Shown piece by piece: positions 1 to 8,299 of a stretch of DNA of 42,868 bases. Origin of the DNA: Ahrensia sp. (GTDB lineage Bacteria > Pseudomonadota > Alphaproteobacteria > Rhizobiales > Rhizobiaceae); NCBI GenBank assembly GCA_002706335.1, contig PAKZ01000042.1:1-42868 (forward strand), written 5' to 3'. Below the pieces are notes generated by a model that was not told where the DNA came from, did not search any database, and saw nothing but the letters and a program-made list of their open reading frames with translations. The first letter of the stretch is position 1. Each line of letters starts with the position of its first letter. The position numbers and the translations under genes were made by a program.

Positions 1-240
1 CGCAGTATTAACATTAGACAGAGCGATCCCCGACCGCCCGTCTTCCAGTTTTGCGTGCTCACGGCAGTTCCCGCTGCGCGTGAACGCCTCCGCATGGGCG
101 GCCAAAAGTGGCCGACGCGCGGTCGCGCTTGCGGGCTTACGCCCGGGTTCTTTGAAATGGCGTAGATCGAGGATTTGGCGAAGGGCGGAGCGACGCGCTC
201 CCACTCTCCCCCTTGGTGGGGGAGAAAGCGATTTCAACAT

Positions 241-440
241 CTTAGCGTCAGCTAAGTGTTAGAAATCGCAAGAGAGGGGGCCGCGATGTCGGCCATCAAG
301 AAATACGGGCCACCGCCCGGAGCGAAAGCGGAGGGCCGGCAGAAGCAAAAGCTTGGGTTTAGCGCAGCTAAGCCCTTAGCTTTTGCCAGTGAGGGGGTCG
401 CGATGTCGGCCACCGGGCAATACGGGCCACCACTTGGCGC
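241..440. repeat. Degenerate direct repeat, period about 120 bp
   Basis: Two imperfect copies of one segment lie exactly 120 bp apart. The best-conserved core is at 271-320 and 391-438. Both copies contain GAGGGGGYCGCGATGTCGGC and, further on, a shared AATACGGGCCACC. Each core is preceded by a short inverted repeat built from GCTAAG/CTTAGC (241-256 and about 367-382). On the minus strand the duplication yields a spurious open frame with a repeated GGPY...ADIA peptide. It resembles a dispersed intergenic element, but nothing in the window shows mobility. Confidence 0.7.
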
Positions 441-470
441 GACGGAGAGAAGGTCGGTGCAACCACAAAC

Positions 471-500
471 GAAAAACGCCCGCGGCAAGCCGCGGGCGTT
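471..500 (-). terminator. Rho-independent terminator of the secreted-protein gene
   Basis: AACGCCCGCGG (475-485) and CCGCGGGCGTT (490-500) form a perfect 11-bp stem with a 4-nt loop. Read on the minus strand the stem is followed by a T-rich run (TTTTTCGTTT). It lies 20 bp beyond the stop codon of the minus-strand gene at 520-978. Confidence 0.85.
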
Positions 501-519
501 CGAGGCGTGGTCCGGCCGA

Positions 520-978
520 TCAGTTGAGCAGCCGGTCCGCTTCCTCTTGGAGCCGGTTTTCGATGTCGGCATCGATCATGATATCTTCCATCTTCTGCTG
601 GTTGCCCAGGATATCGTTGACGCGCTGGTCGACGCTCTTTTCCAGCGGCGTGGTCGATGCGGTCTGCTCGTCGTCCGTCTGGTCCGTGTTCTTTTTCGCG
701 GCCGTGTCGGTCTTCTGCAGGTCCGGCGAGTTCGGGTCGGTCTGGTCCGGCTGCACCGCGACGTCGTTCTGGATTTCCATCGCGCCGCCATGGATCACCG
801 ACATCTGGTCGCCCGCCGGCGCCATGATGACCTTCGGCATCGTCGAGACGTCGAAATTGATGTAGACGACCGACGGAAAAGCCGGATCCTCGTCGATCGT
901 GTAGTCGGCCGCCGCAGGCGCCGCGTAAAGAAGGGCCGCCGCGCCGACCGCGGAAGCGAAAGCTGCGAATTTCGTCAT
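520..978 (-). CDS. Small secreted protein of unknown function
   Basis: This 152-residue protein starts with a clear Sec-type signal peptide: a Lys near the N-terminus, a hydrophobic Ala/Leu stretch and an Ala-rich cleavage region ending about residue 24 (AAPAAA before DYT). Mature residues 25-75 are mixed and include PSVVYINFDVS. Residues 78-110 are a hydrophilic Asp/Gln/Thr-rich linker. The C-terminus is acidic and probably helical. I recognise no domain. The reality of the gene is supported by the signal peptide, a GGGGAA sequence upstream of the ATG, and the strong terminator directly downstream. It is transcribed divergently from the Sua5-type gene and probably acts in the periplasm. The opposite-strand frames here are arginine-rich shadows. 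Confidence 0.72.
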   Translation of the reverse strand: MTKFAAFASAVGAAALLYAAPAAADYTIDEDPAFPSVVYINFDVSTMPKVIMAPAGDQMSVIHGGAMEIQNDVAVQPDQTDPNSPDLQKTDTAAKKNTDQTDDEQTASTTPLEKSVDQRVNDILGNQQKMEDIMIDADIENRLQEEADRLLN

Positions 979-1127
979 GGGTTCGTTCCCCGTGTTCTCA
1001 TCACCCGGCCGAACGCTAGCAGACGCGCCTTGAAACGGCGTTTTGGATTTCGCTCAAATTTTAACGGTGCGCCCCGGCCGCCCTATCCCCGTTGCGCAAA
1101 ATCGGGCCGGCGTGTAGCTCTCCGCCC

Positions 1128-2135
1128 ATGGACATGAACACGACAACGCCCGGCAGCCGGATCCTTCCGGCCGGCGACGCCGCCCTTTCGGCGGCGAGAG
1201 ACGCGCTTGCCGCGGGCGAGATCGTGGCGATCCCGACGGAGACGGTCTACGGGCTTGCCGCCGACGCCACCAATGGCGAGGCCGTGGCGCGGATTTTCGC
1301 CGCGAAACAGCGTCCATCCTTCAATCCGCTGATCTGCCATGTCACCGGCATCGAAATGGCGGAAAGTTTCGCTGCGTTCGATCCGCTGTCGCGCAGGCTG
1401 GCCGAAGCCTTCTGGCCCGGCGCGCTGACGCTGGTCCTGCCGTTGAAGCCGGGCCACGCCATCCATCCGCTGGTCACCGCCGGCCTCGATACGGTTGCGG
1501 TGCGCGCGCCGAAGGGTTTTGGCGCGGAGCTGATCGCGACGCTCGGCCGGCCGCTCGCCGCGCCGTCGGCGAACCGCTCGGGCAAGATCAGCGCGACCAC
1601 GGCGCGGGCCGTCGCGGACAGTCTCGGAGAAGCCGCTCCGCTCGTCATCGATGGCGGGCCGACGCCGGTCGGCGTGGAATCCACCATCGTCAAGGTCGAG
1701 GACGGCGCGATCTTCCTGCTGCGTCCCGGCGGAGTCGCGGCGGAGGAGATCGAGGCTGCCGCCGGCATGCCTCTCCGGCGCGCCGAGGCCAATGCGGCGA
1801 TCCAGGCCCCCGGCATGCTCGCCTCACACTACGCGCCGGCCGCGCGTATGCGGCTGAATGCCGGTCATGTCGCCCCCGGCGAGGCGCTGCTCGCCTTCGG
1901 GCTCGAACGCATCGCCGGTGCGGAAACCGCCAAGGCCGTTCTCGTCCTTTCGGAGACCGGCGATCTTGTCGAAGCCGCCGCGAAACTGTTCGATTACATG
2001 GGGCGGCTGGACGCCACCGGCGCGGAATGCATCGCGGTGGAGCAGATCCCTGCGACCGGGCTCGGCGAGGCGATCAACGACCGGCTGGCGCGCGCCGCCG
2101 CGCCGAGGACAATCGAATCCGGAGAGGATGCATGA
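1128..2135 (+). CDS. tsaC: L-threonylcarbamoyladenylate synthase (Sua5 type)
   Basis: This enzyme makes threonylcarbamoyl-AMP from threonine, bicarbonate and ATP, the first step of the t6A37 modification of ANN-decoding tRNAs in the cytoplasm. The YrdC fold is clear: IPTETVYGL near residue 40, KQRPSFNPL, then PSANRSGKIS. After it come a linker containing APGMLASHYAP and a C-terminal Sua5 domain. About 335 residues therefore make this the long Sua5 form, not the short TsaC. An upstream TTG at 1092 is in frame, but the ATG at 1128 (or 1134) fits the usual N-terminus better. The stop overlaps the next start as ATGA, so the two genes are probably translationally coupled. Confidence 0.92.
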   Translation: MDMNTTTPGSRILPAGDAALSAARDALAAGEIVAIPTETVYGLAADATNGEAVARIFAAKQRPSFNPLICHVTGIEMAESFAAFDPLSRRLAEAFWPGALTLVLPLKPGHAIHPLVTAGLDTVAVRAPKGFGAELIATLGRPLAAPSANRSGKISATTARAVADSLGEAAPLVIDGGPTPVGVESTIVKVEDGAIFLLRPGGVAAEEIEAAAGMPLRRAEANAAIQAPGMLASHYAPAARMRLNAGHVAPGEALLAFGLERIAGAETAKAVLVLSETGDLVEAAAKLFDYMGRLDATGAECIAVEQIPATGLGEAINDRLARAAAPRTIESGEDA

Positions 2136-3541
2136 GCAAGGACGTCATCGCGCAATTCGCGGAAATCGTCGGCGAAGCCAATGTGCTGACCGGGGATGCG
2201 GACACTGCGCCCTATCTGAAGGAATGGCGCGGCCGCTGGACCGGCAAGACAGCCGCCGTCGTCCGCCCCGGCTCCACCGGGGAAGTCTCCGCCATCCTCA
2301 AGCTCGCCTCGAAGACGAAAACCGCAATCGTCCCGCAGGGCGGCAATACCGGGCTGGTCGGCGGGCAAATCCCCGACATGAGCGGCAAGCAGGTCATTCT
2401 TTCACCCACGCGCCTGAACCGCATCCGCGACATCGATCCCGCCGGCAACACCATCACCGTCGAGGCCGGCGTCGTCCTGCAGGACATCCAGGAAGCGGCG
2501 GAGGAACATGGCAGGCTCTTTCCCCTTTCGCTCGGCGCGCAGGGTTCCTGCCAGATCGGCGGCAACCTTTCCACCAATGCCGGCGGCACCGGCGCGCTTG
2601 CCCACGGCGTCGCGCGCGATCTTTGCATCGGTCTCGAAGTCGTCTTGCCGACCGGCGAAGTGCTCGACAGCCTCAACAGGCTGAAGAAGGACAATACCGG
2701 CTACGATCTGCGCAACCTCTTCATCGGCGCGGAGGGCACGCTCGGCGTCATCACCGCCGCCGTGCTCAAACTGTTCCCCAAACCGGCGGGCCGCGCCACC
2801 GCCTTTCTGGCGGTCCCATCGCCCGAGGAGGCGCTCGGCCTTTTCGATCGTGCGCGAAGTGCCGCCGGCAACGGGCTGACCGCCTTCGAACTGATGGCGC
2901 GCATCGGCGTCGAGTTCACCACGCGCCACATACCGGACGTGCGTGACCCGCTCGACCGGCATCACCCCTGGTATGTGTTGATGGAGATCTCGTCGGGCCA
3001 GTCCGAAGACGATGCCCGCGCCACGCTGGAAGCGGTGCTCGAACACGGCATGGAGCATGGGCTGGTTACCGATGGCGCGATCGCCGAGAGCTTTCAGCAG
3101 CGGGCCGATTTCTGGCGGCTGCGCGAGAGCATGTCGGAAAGCCAGATCCCGGAGGGCGGCTCGATCAAGCACGACATCTCCGTGCCGGTCGACAGCGTGC
3201 CCGCCTTCCTCGCCGAGGCAGACCGCGCCGTACTGGCCATCGAGCCCGGCTCGCGCATCTGCGCCTTCGGCCATCTCGGCGACGGCAACATCCATTACAA
3301 CATCTCCCAGCCGGTCGGCGCCGACAAGGCTGTGTTCATGACATTGATCGAGGTTATCACACCGGCCGTCCACAAGATCGTGCGCGACTATGGCGGCTCG
3401 ATCTCGGCCGAGCATGGCATCGGCCAGATGAAGCGCGACGAACTGGCCGAGGTAAAGAACCCGGTCGCCCTGGACCTGATGCGGCGCATCAAGAAGGACT
3501 TCGATCCCAAGGGCATCATGAATCCCGGCAAGGTCATCTGA
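2132..3541 (+). CDS. FAD-linked 2-hydroxyacid dehydrogenase (GlcD / D2HGDH-like)
   Basis: A 469-residue flavoprotein of the FAD-binding_4 plus FAD-oxidase_C architecture. The PCMH-type FAD site is visible as PQGGNTGLVGG (about residues 68-78) and GGNLSTNAGG. The C-terminal substrate domain has GHLGDGNIHYN and SAEHGIGQMK, which are typical of D-lactate, glycolate and D-2-hydroxyglutarate dehydrogenases. No GlcE/GlcF partner lies nearby, and a stand-alone enzyme of this size fits best with D-2-hydroxyglutarate or D-lactate dehydrogenase; the substrate cannot be settled from sequence. The ATG at 2132 is preceded by GGAGAGG and overlaps the tsaC stop by four bases, so the gene is co-transcribed with it. 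Confidence 0.87.
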   Translation: MSKDVIAQFAEIVGEANVLTGDADTAPYLKEWRGRWTGKTAAVVRPGSTGEVSAILKLASKTKTAIVPQGGNTGLVGGQIPDMSGKQVILSPTRLNRIRDIDPAGNTITVEAGVVLQDIQEAAEEHGRLFPLSLGAQGSCQIGGNLSTNAGGTGALAHGVARDLCIGLEVVLPTGEVLDSLNRLKKDNTGYDLRNLFIGAEGTLGVITAAVLKLFPKPAGRATAFLAVPSPEEALGLFDRARSAAGNGLTAFELMARIGVEFTTRHIPDVRDPLDRHHPWYVLMEISSGQSEDDARATLEAVLEHGMEHGLVTDGAIAESFQQRADFWRLRESMSESQIPEGGSIKHDISVPVDSVPAFLAEADRAVLAIEPGSRICAFGHLGDGNIHYNISQPVGADKAVFMTLIEVITPAVHKIVRDYGGSISAEHGIGQMKRDELAEVKNPVALDLMRRIKKDFDPKGIMNPGKVI

Positions 3542-3788
3542 AACAACGGTCCGACTGTCCTCATACGGGACTTCAACTGCATTCGAACCTGTCTGATTCC
3601 GTTTTGCTAACCATTTAAAAGATCAGGATTTTTTAACGCTGTTTCTTAGGCCGAAGTCAGGGCACATCTCCTAGGGTGACATCCACGCCGGTCGCCAGAA
3701 AAACAATTCGGGCCGGCCAACAGGGACGAGAGACGCAGAGGCGAAAACGCCCGCAACTCTCAGGGATGAACAGGCGAGGCGTCCACGA

Positions 3789-4352
3789 ATGACTTCTGGA
3801 GCACAACCGGTATGGGCGGGGCATGAATTCCGTCTCGACCCGGCACAACTTCCGCAGAAACTGGTCTATGCGACCCGCAACGAAACCGGCGACGTACAGA
3901 TCACGGTCGATCAAAACGGCTGCGTCCTCAAACGCAAGCTGGATATCTCCAGCCTGCCGCTCAACATCGCGCTGCCGGTCAATGTCTTCGACGGCGTCGC
4001 CGCGCGAGCCATGTATACGGGCCCGGAGAGTGTCCTGGTGACCCTGGAGTTGCTCCACCACGATCCGGACCTCTGCGTGCCGCTTTTCGTCGGCAGCGAT
4101 CTCGAAGGCATCGCGCGCGACTGGCAGGTCTGGTCCGACCTCCTCGGCCTGCCGATGCTGATCATCGACGAGGACGGCGTTGCGCGTACGCTCGACGAAA
4201 GCGCCCGCCATGTCATCAAGGACAAGAGCCATCCGCGCCGCCAGCATGCGATGTTCGCAGATCGACGTCCGCGATTCCTGGCGCGCCGCCGCATGGGCAC
4301 GCTCGGCTGCCGCATGGTTCTCGACGGCATCGAAATCATCGCCCGGGATTAG
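3789..4352 (+). CDS. DUF6101 family protein
   Basis: A 187-residue soluble protein that I match to the rhizobial DUF6101 family, whose function is unknown. There is no signal peptide or membrane segment. The N-terminal half is beta-rich (KLVYATRN, VQITVDQNGCVLKRKL). The middle contains NVFDGVAARAM and VPLFVGSDLEGIARDWQVWSD, and the C-terminus is basic (about residues 145-170). It has its own upstream region of about 250 bp with AT-rich patches (TTTAAAAG, TTTTTTAAC) that could hold a promoter. It converges on ubiA with a two-base gap. Family assignment is from memory. Confidence 0.72.
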   Translation: MTSGAQPVWAGHEFRLDPAQLPQKLVYATRNETGDVQITVDQNGCVLKRKLDISSLPLNIALPVNVFDGVAARAMYTGPESVLVTLELLHHDPDLCVPLFVGSDLEGIARDWQVWSDLLGLPMLIIDEDGVARTLDESARHVIKDKSHPRRQHAMFADRRPRFLARRRMGTLGCRMVLDGIEIIARD

Positions 4353-4354
4353 GA

Positions 4355-5323
4355 TCAGGCTGTCAGCGCGCCGGCCAGCAAGCCGGCGAAGATCAGCCAG
4401 CCGACCACCGCATTGGATTTGAAAAGCGCCAGGCACTGATCCGCGTCGTCGATATCGAGGACGCGGATCTGGTTGCCCATGTGCAGCGCGGCGGCGATCA
4501 GCCCGGCGTAGGCAAGCGGTGGCATGCCGGCGACCGCATAGGCCGCCGCGAACAGAACCAGACAGCCGGAATAGAGACCGACAAGCCAAACCTTGGTGTT
4601 CTCGCCGAAGAGCCGTGCCGTCGACCGCACGCCAACCAGCGCGTCGTCCTCCTTGTCCTGATGGGCATAGATCGTATCGTAGCCGATTACCCAAAGGATC
4701 GAGCCGGCATAGAGCAGCGCCGGCGCGATGCCGACCTCGCCGTAGATTGCCGCCCAGCCCATCCATGCGCCCCAGGAAAAGGCAAGGCCGAGAGTCAATT
4801 GCGGCCAATCGGTGATGCGTTTCATGAACGGATAGATGGCCACGACGGCAAGCGACAGGATGCCGAAGCCTATGGCGAAGAGGTTGAACTGGATCAGCAC
4901 CAGGAAGCCGACCAAGGCCTGACAGATCAGGAAGGTCCAAGCCTGGCGGCGGGTGACCTGTCCGGACGGCAGCGGCCGCGAACGGGTCCGGGCCACCTGC
5001 TCGTCGATTTTCTGGTCGACCAGATCGTTGTAGGTGCAACCCGCGCCGCGCATGGCGATCGCGCCAATCAGAAACAGAAACAGATGCCAGGGATGCGGCC
5101 AAGGCGCGAAGGCGAGGCCTGGCGCATCCGCGCCCGCGACACCTGCCATGGCGGCGGACCACCAGCACGGCCACAGCAGCAGCCACCAACCGATAGGCCG
5201 GTCCCAACGGGCCAGTTGCGCATAGGGCCATTGCCGGCGCGGCAGCGCGCGATAGACCCAATGGCCCGACGGCGCATCGGCGACCCGGCCCTGACTATCG
5301 CGTGACTGGATTGTGTCCTGCAT
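4355..5323 (-). CDS. ubiA: 4-hydroxybenzoate polyprenyltransferase
   Basis: UbiA is the integral-membrane prenyltransferase that joins the polyprenyl tail to 4-hydroxybenzoate in ubiquinone synthesis. The first Asp-rich motif is NDLVDQKIDEQVARTRSRPL and the second is YDTIYAHQDKEDD; both bind the Mg-diphosphate. Seven to nine hydrophobic helices follow one another across the protein, and RWDRPIGWWLLLWP near the N-terminus is typical of the family. The open frame extends 20 codons further up, but the ATG at 5323 gives a sensible N-terminus. The prenyl donor is probably made by the polyprenyl synthase encoded at 8300-9316. No partner gene is adjacent on this strand. Confidence 0.92.
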   Translation of the reverse strand: MQDTIQSRDSQGRVADAPSGHWVYRALPRRQWPYAQLARWDRPIGWWLLLWPCWWSAAMAGVAGADAPGLAFAPWPHPWHLFLFLIGAIAMRGAGCTYNDLVDQKIDEQVARTRSRPLPSGQVTRRQAWTFLICQALVGFLVLIQFNLFAIGFGILSLAVVAIYPFMKRITDWPQLTLGLAFSWGAWMGWAAIYGEVGIAPALLYAGSILWVIGYDTIYAHQDKEDDALVGVRSTARLFGENTKVWLVGLYSGCLVLFAAAYAVAGMPPLAYAGLIAAALHMGNQIRVLDIDDADQCLALFKSNAVVGWLIFAGLLAGALTA

Positions 5324-5490
5324 GGCGCACTGGTGACAAGGCTGCGGACAAAGGTCAAGGGCCGGTCTGTGCGGCTTGACCACGCGCCGGGGAGACCGTA
5401 CCGCATCGCGGACTATTTCTATTTCGTCGCGTTTCCGGACGGTGAACCGGCTTCCACTTCACCTGGAAACCCTCTGGCACGGAGCGGACC

Positions 5491-6771
5491 ATGAATGTTT
5501 TGCTGATAGGATCGGGCGGACGCGAACACGCGCTCGCGGACAAGCTGTCCCTCTCTCCCGTCCTCCATACCCTTTACTGCGCGCCGGGAAATCCCGGCAT
5601 CGCCGAGGTGGCGGAATGCGTGGTTCTCGATGTGACCGATCACAAGGCCGTCGTCGATTTCTGCCGGGTGAACGGCGTCGGCCTCGTCGTCGTCGGCCCG
5701 GAAGCGCCGCTGGTCGATGGGCTGGCGGACTCGCTGAAGAGCGCCTCCGTTCCGGTCTTCGGGCCGAGCGCCGCCGCCGCGCAACTTGAAGGCTCCAAAG
5801 GCTTCACCAAGGCGCTTTGCGACCGGATGGGAATTCCAACCGCGGCCTACGCGAAATTCAACAATGCGCCCAAGGCGAAGAATTACATCCGCAGCCGGGG
5901 CGCGCCGATTGTCATCAAGGCCGACGGGCTCGCCGCCGGCAAGGGCGTTACCGTGGCGATGACGCTCGAAGAGGCCTTCGCGGCGGTCGAGGACTGTTTC
6001 GAGGGCGCTTTCGGCGAGGCCGGCGCGGAAGTGGTGATCGAGGAGTTCCTTACGGGCGAGGAAGCATCCTTCTTCTGCCTCTGCGACGGCACGACCGCCC
6101 TTCCCCTGACGACCGCGCAGGACCACAAGCGCGTCGGCGAGGGCGATACCGGTCCAAATACAGGCGGCATGGGTGCCTACTCGCCAGCCTCGATCATGAC
6201 CGAGGCGCTGATCGCCGAGACAATGGAGAGGATCATCGAGCCGACGATGAAAGGCATGGCTGAACAGGGCATGCCCTTTACCGGTGTCCTCTATGCCGGC
6301 CTGATGCTCACCGCCGACGGCCCGAAGCTGATCGAGTACAATGTTCGCTTCGGCGATCCGGAATGCCAGGTGATCATGCCGCGATTGAAGGAGGACCTGC
6401 TTCTGCTGATGAAAGGCGCCGCAGACGGCTTGCTCTCTTCGATGGGTGCGCGTTGGCGCGACGCAGCAGCCGCGACGGTCGTCATGTGCGCGCCGGGCTA
6501 CCCCGCCTCCGCCGAGAAAGGCTCGGTCATCAAACTGCCGAAATCGGTCGATTTGCCGGAGGGCGTGACGATCTATCATGCGGGCACGGCGAGGAAGGGC
6601 GATAACCTGATTGCCAATGGCGGCCGGGGGCTCAATGTCACGGCGATGGGCAAGACGGTGACAGAAGCGCTCGAGACCGCGTATCGGGCCATCGATATGA
6701 TCGACTGGCCGGAAGGCTTCTGCCGCCGCGACATCGGCTGGCGTGAGATCGAGCGGGAGGCGAACGGTTAG
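5491..6771 (+). CDS. purD: Phosphoribosylamine-glycine ligase (GARS)
   Basis: PurD catalyses the second step of de novo purine synthesis, ATP-dependent joining of phosphoribosylamine and glycine. The N-terminal domain begins [16 protein letters not shown], the ATP-grasp core has [11 protein letters not shown], and [15 protein letters not shown] plus [11 protein letters not shown] are family signatures. The C-terminal domain carries the usual AGT...[10 protein letters not shown] region. At 426 residues it is full length. A GGAG lies about 10 bases before the ATG. It stands alone, divergent from ubiA. Confidence 0.97.
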   Translation: MNVLLIGSGGREHALADKLSLSPVLHTLYCAPGNPGIAEVAECVVLDVTDHKAVVDFCRVNGVGLVVVGPEAPLVDGLADSLKSASVPVFGPSAAAAQLEGSKGFTKALCDRMGIPTAAYAKFNNAPKAKNYIRSRGAPIVIKADGLAAGKGVTVAMTLEEAFAAVEDCFEGAFGEAGAEVVIEEFLTGEEASFFCLCDGTTALPLTTAQDHKRVGEGDTGPNTGGMGAYSPASIMTEALIAETMERIIEPTMKGMAEQGMPFTGVLYAGLMLTADGPKLIEYNVRFGDPECQVIMPRLKEDLLLLMKGAADGLLSSMGARWRDAAAATVVMCAPGYPASAEKGSVIKLPKSVDLPEGVTIYHAGTARKGDNLIANGGRGLNVTAMGKTVTEALETAYRAIDMIDWPEGFCRRDIGWREIEREANG

Positions 6772-6803
6772 GCGCGCTTTCCCGCATCAAATCCGTCGCT
6801 TTC

Positions 6804-6817
6804 TTGCGCTAGATCAA
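6804..6817 (+). promoter_or_regulatory. Candidate FNR/FixK-type box
   Basis: TTGCG-CTAG-ATCAA matches the FixK/FNR palindrome (TTGAT-N4-ATCAA), with a perfect right arm and the TTGC variant on the left that is known in rhizobial FixK sites. It lies about 59 bp upstream of the DUF6455 start and in no other gene, a typical distance for activation. The match is read by eye and one half-site is imperfect. Confidence 0.5.
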
Positions 6818-6875
6818 AGAAGAAATCTCGCCATCTGCGATTCTCGCTTATCTGGAGATTTGAAAGGAACGACAG

Positions 6876-7127
6876 ATGGGTATTTTCGCACGCATCGCCG
6901 ATCGCATGGACCGCCAGTCCGGACTGATGGGCGCCATGTTGAAGCGCAGGCATGTCGATTTGGAAAACTTGGTGGGCGCAGGTTCGGACATGCAGATGGG
7001 AGCCGCCATCCGCTCGTGCATGGCCTGCCGCAGCAGCGGCGAGTGCCAGAATTGGCTTGAGAGCGACGACGGCACCGAGCCGGATTTCTGCCCCAACGCA
7101 AGGTTCTTTGACCAGTACGCCAAATAA
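6876..7127 (+). CDS. DUF6455 family small cysteine protein
   Basis: An 83-residue soluble protein. After an amphipathic N-terminal helix (GIFARIADRMDRQ) comes a four-cysteine pattern: CMACRSSGEC (residues 49-58) and FCPNARFF near the C-terminus. I match it to DUF6455, whose function is not established; the cysteines suggest metal binding or a redox role. AAAGGAA precedes the ATG. A FixK/FNR-like box upstream suggests low-oxygen induction. Neighbours (purD and a methyltransferase on the other strand) do not suggest a pathway. Confidence 0.82.
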   Translation: MGIFARIADRMDRQSGLMGAMLKRRHVDLENLVGAGSDMQMGAAIRSCMACRSSGECQNWLESDDGTEPDFCPNARFFDQYAK

Positions 7128-7142
7128 TAGGGTCTCCTGACC

Positions 7143-7925
7143 CTAAAGCATTGCCCGACCGTTGGTGATCGCATTGGCGCGCACGGAGAATTTCGTGCCT
7201 CCGTCTTCATCATGCAGGAAGAGCGGCGCAACAAGGTCCATTTGCTTGCGGCTTCCCTTGATCCCGGAGACCACTACGCGGATGGCCGGTTTGGATGGGC
7301 GCGGGTGAATGGGCAACACCGTCACCGCGCCATAGCGTTTGCGCATTGCCTGCAGGATATCAGCGATCGATTGCGGCCTGGCGATGACCGAGAGGCCGGA
7401 TCCCGGCCGCTGGATTGCGCAGGCGGTCTTGATCCAGCGCGACAGCAATTCATCGTCCATCACATGCGCGCCCGCCTTTTCGGCTTTGGGCGTGGCGCGA
7501 TCTTTCGGATCGTTGAAGGGCGGATTGGCGATCACCCAATCATAGAAGTCGCGCGGAAAACCAGCCTCCTCGCGCGCCTTGCCGTCAAGCGACACATCTG
7601 CCTCAACCGTATCCGCCCGCTCCTTCAAATGCTCGTTGCCTTCAAGGGTGAGACTGGCCCGGGCGCAGGCAGCCATCAAAGGCGACTTTTCATAAAGGAT
7701 AGCGTACGCTCGGGGACAGCGGTCGAGCACGGCAAAGGCTGCCGCTCCCGCCCCGGCGCCGAGATCGGCGAGCATGCCGGAAAAATCTGGCGGCACACTG
7801 GCGGCCAGAATCATCGCATCTATGCCTGATCGATGCGCGCCTTTCGCGGGCTGGACGAGGTGGAAACGGCCACGATGAAAGGCATCGATCGTCGTTGCGA
7901 TACCATCGATGACCGGGCCGTCCAC
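7143..7925 (-). CDS. tRNA1(Val) adenine-N6-type methyltransferase (TrmN6-like)
   Basis: A 260-residue class I SAM-dependent methyltransferase. The SAM-binding motif I is LADLGAGAGAAAFAVL and the catalytic N6-adenine motif IV is VIANPPFND, as in YfiC/TrmN6, which modifies A37 of tRNA(Val). The N-terminal HRSGIDAMILAA also fits that family. The gene is followed closely on the same strand by nothing, and preceded seven bases upstream by the DUF2007 gene, so the two probably form a small operon. Exact tRNA target is inferred from the family only. Confidence 0.85.
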   Translation of the reverse strand: MDGPVIDGIATTIDAFHRGRFHLVQPAKGAHRSGIDAMILAASVPPDFSGMLADLGAGAGAAAFAVLDRCPRAYAILYEKSPLMAACARASLTLEGNEHLKERADTVEADVSLDGKAREEAGFPRDFYDWVIANPPFNDPKDRATPKAEKAGAHVMDDELLSRWIKTACAIQRPGSGLSVIARPQSIADILQAMRKRYGAVTVLPIHPRPSKPAIRVVVSGIKGSRKQMDLVAPLFLHDEDGGTKFSVRANAITNGRAML

Positions 7926-7932
7926 GGGATTG

Positions 7933-8154
7933 TCAGCCCTTTAGCTCGTTCTCGAGCCCGGCATCGCGGACGATGCGGCGTGCCTGCTCGATCCTGTCTG
8001 CTTCGACGAGTATACGGCGGGGCAGAATGCCAAGTGATCCATCCATGATGGACATATTCTCGTCTGCGACCAGAACGAGAATTCCCGCGTCACGCATCAG
8101 CGCTTCCACGAAAGACAGCGTTACGGGGTTGTTCGTGCGCATCAACTCTTCCAT
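7933..8154 (-). CDS. DUF2007 domain protein
   Basis: A 73-residue protein that fits the DUF2007 family (putative signal-transducing, PII-like small domain). It contains RTNNPVTLSFVEALMRDAGI at the N-terminus and RRILVEADRIEQARRIV near the C-terminus, both typical. The first ATG (8154) has AGGGA four bases upstream; a second ATG at 8142 is possible. It is divergent from the polyprenyl synthase gene and lies seven bases before the methyltransferase gene. Confidence 0.85.
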   Translation of the reverse strand: MEELMRTNNPVTLSFVEALMRDAGILVLVADENMSIMDGSLGILPRRILVEADRIEQARRIVRDAGLENELKG

Positions 8155-8299
8155 TTATCCCTGATAGGATTTGCCGGTCCGCGCCACAAGCCCGCTCTTT
8201 CAGGCCATGTTGAAAGACATCGGCTGGTGCGCGCCAATTCGCCGCTTGCCGCGCGGGCAGCGAGTTTCTAATGTGCCGGCACAAACAGGAGTATCCCTA

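Larger units (their letters stand above)
1..519. other. Non-coding stretch with small hairpins and repeats
   Basis: This stretch holds no gene I can support. It contains several short perfect stem-loops: TCTCCCCC/GGGGGAGA at 205-225 and CTTAGC/GCTAAG at 241-256. It also holds a degenerate duplicated segment (listed separately) and the terminator of the downstream minus-strand gene. Reading frames that cross it translate to low-complexity, arginine-rich or duplicated peptides and look spurious. Rhizobial intergenic regions often carry such GC-rich palindromic debris; that comparison is from general knowledge, not from a search. Confidence 0.6.

Noticed and set aside
256-1137. Long plus-strand open frame over the start of the window
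   Set aside because: It runs through the duplicated non-coding element and antisense to the secreted-protein gene, and its product is arginine/valine-rich with no motif.
3657-5261. Long minus-strand frame over DUF6101 and ubiA
   Set aside because: It is a shifted frame of ubiA and antisense to DUF6101; composition is arginine-rich with no domain.
5474-5490. TGGCACG upstream of purD as a sigma-54 promoter
   Set aside because: No GC at the -12 position with the required spacing.
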